NCBI GenBank assembly: GCA_964640545.1 | Contig: CAZXHL010000100.1 | Span: 1-10,116 of the forward strand | Length of the DNA: 10,116 nt | Direction of reading: 5' to 3' | From: JBGSZX01 sp964640545 | GTDB lineage: Bacteria > Bdellovibrionota > UBA2428 | Shown: positions 5,247-10,116 of the stretch, piece by piece | How the letters are laid out: each line of letters opens with the position of its first letter | How positions within the stretch are numbered: the stretch's first letter is position 1 | The notes under the pieces: generated by a model | Told to the model about the DNA's origin: nothing | Seen by the model: only the letters and a program-made list of their open reading frames with translations | Database searches by the model: none | Position numbers and translations under genes: made by a program

Positions 5247-7001
5247 ATGACCTATATATTTGGATTCGTTCTTCTCCTAGGTATTCTCATTTTCATTCAC
5301 GAGCTCGGACACTTTCTTTTAGCGAAAGCTGTCGGCGTGCGTGTGGAGACTTTCTCCATTGGAATGGGCACCAAGATCATCAAATTTAAGCATGGCGAAA
5401 CAGAGTACGCCCTTAGCCTAATTCCTCTCGGTGGCTACGTGAAACTCACGGGCCAAGACCCGCGCGAAGAAGTGCCGAAGGAAATGGAACATCGTTCCTT
5501 TAGACATAAATCTCTTTTGCAAAGAACAGCAGTCGTTCTTGCAGGCCCTCTTTTCAACGCAGCCTTGACGGTGATTCTTTTTGTTGTTCTCTACAGTTCC
5601 GGTGCTCCAAGCCAAGCCCCCGTATTGAACCGCGTTCTTGAAGGTTCTATTAGTTACCAACAAGGACTTCGCAGTGGCGACTGGGTGGAGAGCTTAGACG
5701 TCAACGGACAAAATATTCGCGTGCTAGAGCAAAGCGATCTCGGCAAAGCCATCACTGCAAATGTCGGACAAGAACTCACGCTTAACATCAAACGTGAAAG
5801 CTCATGGACCAAAGATGCAGAGAATATGCAATTCAAAATCTCACCCATCACAGGAATGGCAAGAGACCCAAACCTGGGTGTATTCAAAGAACAAGGTATC
5901 TTACCGGGCGTCGAAGAACAAGGTAGAGCCCCACTCGTTCAAGTGGCCGCGAATTCTTGGGCTGCCAACAGGCAAATTCCCGACGGTTTTTGGATAGAAA
6001 GCATTGAGACTCAAATTGGATCTTTCACTCAGTCTTTCAACGTAAGAACATTCTCAGAACTACAAAATCTTTGGTCGTATATCGCGGAACAAGCACCCAA
6101 CGCGACGGAAGGACAAATCATTCTTAGAGGCCAATCTACGCAAATTAGTGAAGGCGAAGAGTCTGCAGAAACACAGCAACCAGTCACTGAAAGTTACACA
6201 ATGGCCTGGACTCGCGCTGATGACAAAATGCCATCTTCAATTTCCGATGCAGGTTTCAGCTCCTCAGAACTCGTTGTGATTCAAGTCATGGACGGCACAC
6301 CTGCAGCCAAACTCGGTCTCGCCAAAGGAGACGAAATTCGCCAGCTTAACGGCGCCAACATCCAGAGCTTTCAAAGCTTCAAAAGCCGCCTACAAGAACT
6401 AGCAAGCGCTGGAAACAGTATTGAAATTTCTTGGCTCCGCGGTGGAGAAAGCATGTCAGCTAGCGTGCAGCCAGAAAAAGTTTCAACGACGGACCCTGTA
6501 ACTGAAACAGAAAAACAACAGTTCCAGATCGGAGCAGCATTCCTCGCCCTTCCCGCCCCTCCCATGACCTACAAACTCAAAGCAGATAGCTTTGGACATG
6601 CGATTCAATTGGGTTGGGATAAGAGTGTGGATCTCACAGTTTCCATGGCCCAATCTTTCTATTACCTAGCGACAGGAAAAATTTCTCACAAGACTTTGGG
6701 TGGACCAATCCTCATTGGAAAGATCGCTGGAGACAGCGTGAAACAAGGCTGGGAAGCTTTCGTTAGAATGATGGCTTTCATCTCGCTCAACCTTTTCATT
6801 CTCAATCTACTCCCGATTCCCGTGCTCGACGGTGGTCACCTGCTCTTGTTTGCCGTTGAAGCCGTAAGACGAAAACCGCTAAGTCTAAGGATTGTAGAAT
6901 ATTGGACAACAGCTGGATTTTTGGTCCTCATGGGTTTGATCGCAGTTGTATTCTTTAACGATCTCAGTCGACTTGGATTGTTTAACTACTTTAAATCTTA
7001 A
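5247..7001 (+). CDS. rseP: RseP-type site-2 intramembrane zinc metalloprotease with expanded PDZ region
   Basis: This is a site-2 protease of the inner membrane. The E. coli homologue cleaves anti-sigma factor RseA and leftover signal peptides. HELGH (18-22) in the first membrane helix supplies the zinc ligands and catalytic Glu. NLLPIPVLDGG (520-530) supplies the third ligand, Asp 528. A second helix lies at about 94-116, with GGPI at 485-488 and a last helix at 542-556. The periplasmic region is enlarged: one PDZ at about 120-200, a degenerate PDZ-like stretch at about 228-296, a Glu/Ser/Gln-rich linker at about 297-340, and another PDZ at about 342-410. At 584 aa it exceeds the roughly 450 of E. 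coli. ATG 5247 is forced by an in-frame stop at 5235 and the closeness of HELGH, yet no normally spaced Shine-Dalgarno exists. The substrate here is unknown. Confidence 0.95.
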   Translation: MTYIFGFVLLLGILIFIHELGHFLLAKAVGVRVETFSIGMGTKIIKFKHGETEYALSLIPLGGYVKLTGQDPREEVPKEMEHRSFRHKSLLQRTAVVLAGPLFNAALTVILFVVLYSSGAPSQAPVLNRVLEGSISYQQGLRSGDWVESLDVNGQNIRVLEQSDLGKAITANVGQELTLNIKRESSWTKDAENMQFKISPITGMARDPNLGVFKEQGILPGVEEQGRAPLVQVAANSWAANRQIPDGFWIESIETQIGSFTQSFNVRTFSELQNLWSYIAEQAPNATEGQIILRGQSTQISEGEESAETQQPVTESYTMAWTRADDKMPSSISDAGFSSSELVVIQVMDGTPAAKLGLAKGDEIRQLNGANIQSFQSFKSRLQELASAGNSIEISWLRGGESMSASVQPEKVSTTDPVTETEKQQFQIGAAFLALPAPPMTYKLKADSFGHAIQLGWDKSVDLTVSMAQSFYYLATGKISHKTLGGPILIGKIAGDSVKQGWEAFVRMMAFISLNLFILNLLPIPVLDGGHLLLFAVEAVRRKPLSLRIVEYWTTAGFLVLMGLIAVVFFNDLSRLGLFNYFKS

Positions 7002-7036
7002 ACCTGTAAATTGGTGTGAGTAAAAAGTGAGTCTTT

Positions 7037-7480
7037 GTGTCTGACGGAATTCTAGCTCTTGATTGGGGACTCAAAAAAGTAGGTCTCGCAAAGGCTGACA
7101 TAAAAGGAATTGTAGTCAGTCCTCGGTCCACTTGGCAGAGGGCTCCTGCTGGCCAGATCTGGAGCCTCACTTCGGACGACAAAAGTACTTTGATGATTTT
7201 GATTCAGCAAGAAGAGCCTGCTCTTTTAATCCTTGGAGACCCTCGAGGCCCCCAAGGAGAAGAGACGCCTTCAAGTATAAATGCAAAACGATTTGCCCGA
7301 AAACTAGAGGACTTGCTTAGCATTCCAGTCGCATTAGTTCCTGAACAAAACACATCATGGGAACAAAAAGGTGCTGACAATGAAGACTCACTCGTCGCAT
7401 GCGCCTTGATCACGAGTTTCTTTGAAGACCCCACACTCATAAAATTAAAAGAAGAGTTTCTAAATAAGGTCCAATCATGA
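7037..7480 (+). CDS. ruvX: RuvX/YqgF-family RNase H-fold nuclease, divergent
   Basis: YqgF/RuvX proteins are small cytoplasmic RNase H-fold nucleases, implicated in 16S rRNA 5'-end maturation and proposed as Holliday-junction resolvases. The N-terminal strand ILALDWGLKKVGLAKAD (5-21) matches the family opening with Asp 9. The middle block LLILGDPRGPQGEE (63-76) matches the glycine/proline segment usually written VGLP. Glu 103 (VPEQNTS) and Asp 117 (NEDSLVACALI) complete the acidic triad. The usual DERLT is replaced by PEQNT, and the stretch between the last two acidic residues is short (14 residues), so the assignment is moderate. GTG 7037 is the only start after an in-frame TGA at 7028, with a weak AGTGAG upstream. 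It follows rseP by 35 bp and overlaps mltG by four bases (ATGA). A RuvX-MltG pairing also occurs in other bacteria. Confidence 0.75.
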   Translation: MSDGILALDWGLKKVGLAKADIKGIVVSPRSTWQRAPAGQIWSLTSDDKSTLMILIQQEEPALLILGDPRGPQGEETPSSINAKRFARKLEDLLSIPVALVPEQNTSWEQKGADNEDSLVACALITSFFEDPTLIKLKEEFLNKVQS

Positions 7481-8523
7481 AAAAAGTATTATTCACTATA
7501 TTGCCCATCGTTTTCATTGCCATTACCACCATTGCTTTTGGTGCTTGGCAGTTCCATCTTAAAACAGCGTATAACGGCGCTTCATCGTCACTCAAAGTCG
7601 ACGTCAAACCAGGAATGAGCCTCAATGCCCTAAGAGAAGAACTCACAATAAAGGACATCGTCATCCCCGAAATTCCCTTCAAGATTTGGACTCGCCTAAG
7701 CGATGCGGCCTCTAGATTACATGTTGGAGAATTTGAAATTAATGTCAGCGAAAATTCTGCCTCTGAAATACTCGAGCAAATCTTAAGCGGCACTCCTCTG
7801 GGATACAAGATCGTCATACGAGAAGGCATTAACATTTGGGATATTCAAAACATTTTTGCCGAGGAACCACTGAACGTTGATCCGGCCATTTTTCAAAAAT
7901 GGATTCGAGCTCCTCATCGATTAAAAAGAATGGGAGTCCCCGAGCCGAAGGCTGAAGGCGTTGAAGCGACGTTGGAAGGTTTCCTCTACCCGGAGACTTA
8001 CACCTTCCACAAATACACCTCACCTGAAAAAATCATCGATAAGATGCTAGAACTTTTTGAGGAGAACATCGCTCCAACGCTAGCTAAACACCCTTGGGGC
8101 AACACTCCGGAAGGCCGCCATAGACTGATTACACTAGCCAGCATTGTAGAGAAAGAAAGCGGCAACTTCGACGAACAACCCACTATTGCCTCAGTCTATT
8201 GGAATCGCCTTAACAAGGGGATGCGCATGCAGGCCGACCCCACCACGATCTACGGCTTGATGCCCAACTTTGACGGGAACCTCAAAAAGGTTCACCTTCT
8301 CACCCCATCTCCCTACAATACTTACAAGATGAAGGGCCTTCCGGCGGGTCCTATCGCCAATCCTGGCAAGTCCGCAGTCCAAGCAACGGTAGATCCGGCT
8401 TCTACAGATTATTTATTTTTTGTATCTAGGAATGATGGTACTCATGTCTTCTCAAAAGACTACAAGACTCACGACAAGTATGTGAATGAATACCAAAGAA
8501 ATCGTCGCAGACGATCGAAGTAA
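7477..8523 (+). CDS. mltG: Endolytic murein transglycosylase MltG (YceG-like)
   Basis: MltG cleaves nascent peptidoglycan strands inside the chain at the inner membrane and is thought to set glycan length or terminate synthesis. The 348-aa protein has one N-terminal anchor (about 5-24, after MKK). A LysM-like subdomain follows (KPGMSLNALREEL, 44-56). The YceG catalytic domain has EGFLYPETY (167-175) and LASIVEKESG (220-229), which carries the catalytic glutamate. SVYWNRLNKGMRMQADPTTI (239-258) leads into YGL, and GLPAGPIANPGKSA plus TDYLFFVSRNDGTHVFSKDY lie near the end. The length is normal (E. coli about 340). The C-terminus ends in a short basic tail, RRRRSK. ATG 7477 overlaps the ruvX-like stop as ATGA and has AAGG (7466-7469) 7 nt upstream, so the two genes are coupled. 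It is the last + strand gene before a convergent gene. Confidence 0.96.
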   Translation: MKKVLFTILPIVFIAITTIAFGAWQFHLKTAYNGASSSLKVDVKPGMSLNALREELTIKDIVIPEIPFKIWTRLSDAASRLHVGEFEINVSENSASEILEQILSGTPLGYKIVIREGINIWDIQNIFAEEPLNVDPAIFQKWIRAPHRLKRMGVPEPKAEGVEATLEGFLYPETYTFHKYTSPEKIIDKMLELFEENIAPTLAKHPWGNTPEGRHRLITLASIVEKESGNFDEQPTIASVYWNRLNKGMRMQADPTTIYGLMPNFDGNLKKVHLLTPSPYNTYKMKGLPAGPIANPGKSAVQATVDPASTDYLFFVSRNDGTHVFSKDYKTHDKYVNEYQRNRRRRSK

Positions 8524-8546
8524 ATCATCTAGAGGCTGTAGCACAG

Positions 8547-9236
8547 TTATCGTGATGCCGTAGCATCAAAGCCCACGAAGATTGCAGATAAAACAAGTAA
8601 AGAGCAGATGAGAATCATCAGCATCAGTCCCTGTTGCTTACTCGGTGAAGCGGCACGGTCTCTATCCACCAAGTACAACCAGCGCGGGATGGAATTGCTT
8701 AGAGCTTTTCCGAGTCTAGCGGATGGCGTGCTCGAAATATTAATTTCACCACTATCAGAATCCATAATCGAAAGATCTTCGCCGGCTTCTAAACGGTCGG
8801 GATTGATTTTTGATGAGGCGCCCATTTGTAGCGATGCCTGAGGGGAATGATCAAAAACTCTTAGGTCGACATTCGTAGCCTCATGCCAACGCTTGGGAGT
8901 AGACTCTTGAACTTTTTTCATAAGCTCAACCTTAAAACTTGATGATCCAAACCGAAGATGATCCCCAAGATTCAATCGAATCGCATGTTGAACCTTACGT
9001 CCATTAACAAAGGTTCCGTTGGTAGAACCCAAATCTACTAAATAGAAAAATCCATTGCGGTAATCCACAATGGCATGGTCGCGAGAGACCTTTGAGTCCT
9101 CAACAGGGATCGCAGCATCCATTCGCCGGCCAATGACCTGACGTTTTTCACATAGGGGAAAGATATCCCCAAGACTTAGTCCAGACTCAACCACCAGGGC
9201 CAGCTTCAACTTTTGTGCTTTTACAACTCGATTCAT
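8547..9236 (-). CDS. FHA-domain protein with a C-terminal membrane anchor
   Basis: I do not recognise a named gene. The N-terminal half (about 12-105) is a forkhead-associated domain, a phosphothreonine-peptide reader. VIGRR (34-38) carries the conserved Gly-Arg, SRDH (51-54) the Ser and His, and DLGSTNGTFVNGRKV (68-82) the core NG loop. A Ser/Asp/Glu-containing low-complexity linker spans about 110-200. It ends with one hydrophobic helix (about 203-223) and a six-residue tail, so it looks tail-anchored with the FHA domain in the cytoplasm. No kinase, phosphatase or secretion gene is visible nearby. The start, at 9236, has AGG (9245-9247 on this strand) 8 nt upstream. The gene runs against mltG (stops 23 bp apart) and diverges from the barrel gene. 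A role in Ser/Thr-phosphorylation signalling at the membrane is inference. Confidence 0.85.
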   Translation of the reverse strand: MNRVVKAQKLKLALVVESGLSLGDIFPLCEKRQVIGRRMDAAIPVEDSKVSRDHAIVDYRNGFFYLVDLGSTNGTFVNGRKVQHAIRLNLGDHLRFGSSSFKVELMKKVQESTPKRWHEATNVDLRVFDHSPQASLQMGASSKINPDRLEAGEDLSIMDSDSGEINISSTPSARLGKALSNSIPRWLYLVDRDRAASPSKQQGLMLMILICSLLVLSAIFVGFDATASR

Positions 9237-9260
9237 CGTCTATACCTGCCTTTTATGCCC

Positions 9261-9266
9261 TTTATA
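9261..9266 (-). promoter_or_regulatory. Possible -10 box for the FHA gene
   Basis: Read on the - strand this is TATAAA, placed to start transcription about 18 nt before the FHA start codon, so the AGG ribosome-binding motif would be included. No good -35 is found at 16-18 bp; the nearest TTG (TTGGCC) leaves only 14 bp. Low confidence, based on one hexamer. Confidence 0.3.
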
Positions 9267-9329
9267 AGGTGCAATAGACGGGCCAAGGACTATTTTGACT
9301 AAGTGCTGGATTTCTTACAGGCCCTATTG

Positions 9330-9358
9330 TCGACAAATTGGACAGCTGTCAGCATAAT
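9330..9358 (+). promoter_or_regulatory. Sigma-70-like promoter for the barrel gene
   Basis: TCGACA (9330-9335) and CATAAT (9353-9358) each match the sigma-70 consensus at five of six bases and are exactly 17 bp apart. This is the best promoter match in the window. The expected transcription start (about 9364-9366) falls at or within two bases of the preferred start codon at 9366. Confidence 0.6.
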
Positions 9359-9365
9359 AATAGAC

Positions 9366-10088
9366 ATGGCGTGGGTAAATTTTCGTAAATATTGCACTTA
9401 TGGCTTCTTCTTCTCAGGCTTGCTGAGTCTTGTGATGGGCCGAGATGCCATGGCTGCACCCAAATTCATTACGACCGAAGAAGACATATCAGAAAACAGC
9501 GTCCTCAAATTTCGAGATCGCCTTTCCATCGGTGCACAGATTTATTCTGTCATTCCTAGTGCCCGCCCCTTCAACGCCACGATCTCATCTACTAGTTCTG
9601 ACTATCGCTACCAGATTTCTGGAGCTTTCGGAGTGGAAGTGTTCTACCGATTTTCAGAACATCTCGACCTTGGAGTATCTACTGCCTATGAAACTTACGA
9701 GTCCCGCTTGCGAAATGGATCAAGCTCTACCGAATTCCAAACAGCCAAAATGAAAATGTTCCCCATTGAAGGCGTCGCTAAATGGCAATGGGCCAAAGGT
9801 GTTTGGGCGCCAGAAGTGGAAGCGGGTCTTGGGATTGGCTTCTATAACATGGAACTCAAGTCTACGAACCTCAACCAACCGACAGTGCGAGATCAGTCAG
9901 CCGCAGCACTTGCGCATGCAGCTTTCGGCATCAGCATGGCTTGGCTTGATGATACCAACATCGGAATCGCACTCGGATATCGCATGATGTTTTTGTCTCA
10001 AACAGACTTCGATGCGACGATCGCACAAATCAAACGCAAAAGCCTCTCTGGCATCTACGCCAAAGCGACTCTACGCTACCATTTTTAA
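9366..10088 (+). CDS. Small outer-membrane beta-barrel protein (function unknown)
   Basis: I do not recognise a specific family, but the sequence reads as an exported eight-stranded barrel of the OmpA/OmpW size class. From ATG 9366 the 240-aa product starts with a signal peptide: basic NFRKY (5-9), hydrophobic stretch to about 24, and an AMA (28-30) cleavage site before APKF. The mature part alternates polar and hydrophobic residues in glycine- and aromatic-rich strands, such as LSIGAQIYSVI, SGAFGVEVFYRF, LDLGVSTAYETY, APEVEAGLGIGFYNMEL and IGIALGYRMMFL. It ends YAKATLRYHF, a typical C-terminal Phe signal for Bam-complex assembly. An upstream GTG (9303) is open but would prepend 21 residues and spoil the signal peptide. 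ATG 9366 has no Shine-Dalgarno, and the promoter placement suggests a leaderless mRNA. The gene is transcribed alone, divergently from the FHA gene. Confidence 0.75.
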   Translation: MAWVNFRKYCTYGFFFSGLLSLVMGRDAMAAPKFITTEEDISENSVLKFRDRLSIGAQIYSVIPSARPFNATISSTSSDYRYQISGAFGVEVFYRFSEHLDLGVSTAYETYESRLRNGSSSTEFQTAKMKMFPIEGVAKWQWAKGVWAPEVEAGLGIGFYNMELKSTNLNQPTVRDQSAAALAHAAFGISMAWLDDTNIGIALGYRMMFLSQTDFDATIAQIKRKSLSGIYAKATLRYHF

Positions 10089-10116
10089 AAGATCCGTATA
10101 GTGCCGTCAGAATGTA

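Noticed and set aside
8554..8567. GATGC-CGTA-GCATC hairpin as a bidirectional terminator
   Set aside because: Only 5 bp, no T-run on either side, and it lies inside the last codons of the FHA gene.
8608..8841. + strand open frame of 77 codons over the FHA gene
   Set aside because: The opposite strand has an unmistakable FHA domain; this frame has no motif and no ribosome binding site.
9303..9365. GTG start for the barrel protein
   Set aside because: Adds 21 residues before a good signal peptide, its AAGGA is 13 nt away, and it lies upstream of the best promoter.
1..10116. Mobile element, CRISPR array, tRNA or phage gene
   Set aside because: Scanned for transposase/integrase motifs, regularly spaced repeats and tRNA-like cloverleaf; none found. 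The only repeat array is the short 14-nt one after cdsA.

Overview
The window is bacterial chromosomal core DNA. It holds a long co-directional run of housekeeping genes on the + strand: rpsB, tsf, pyrH, frr, uppS, cdsA, rseP, a ruvX/yqgF-like gene and mltG. These are followed by a single - strand gene for a tail-anchored FHA-domain protein and a divergent + strand gene for a small outer-membrane beta-barrel. Gene order, an LPS-type envelope (barrel protein ending in Phe, RseP, MltG), moderate GC and protein sequence style suggest a Gram-negative of the Bdellovibrionota / former Deltaproteobacteria type. That placement is inference, not proof. I see no mobile elements, tRNA or rRNA genes, CRISPR arrays or phage genes.

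Layout: positions 1-220 carry a good sigma-70-like promoter (27-56) and a leader of about 155 nt. The leader folds on paper into nested stems ending right against the rpsB ribosome binding site, so it is a candidate S2 autoregulatory leader. rpsB and tsf (221-2068) are the translation pair. pyrH (UMP kinase) and frr (ribosome recycling factor) follow, separated by 98 bp that contains an 11-bp RNA hairpin. frr, uppS and cdsA are tightly packed (TAATG overlap, then zero spacing). They link translation to lipid-carrier and phospholipid synthesis.

A 138-bp gap separates cdsA from rseP. It carries a degenerate 14-nt tandem repeat and a long AT-rich inverted repeat ending 3 nt before the rseP start. 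dxr, a frequent member of this cluster in other bacteria, is missing. RseP (584 aa) is unusually long and appears to have three PDZ-like modules. The ruvX-like gene and mltG overlap by ATGA, so DNA/RNA processing and peptidoglycan-strand termination are co-translated. mltG converges on the FHA gene with a 23-bp gap and no recognisable intrinsic terminator.

The last region (8547-10088) is the least conventional. The FHA protein has a single C-terminal membrane anchor. The divergent barrel gene has a promoter whose predicted start site almost coincides with its best start codon, suggesting a leaderless mRNA. I did not find a clearly new multi-gene system. The most interesting signals are RNA-level control elements (rpsB leader, rseP initiation hairpin, pyrH-frr hairpin) and domain-level departures in RseP and the RuvX-like protein.
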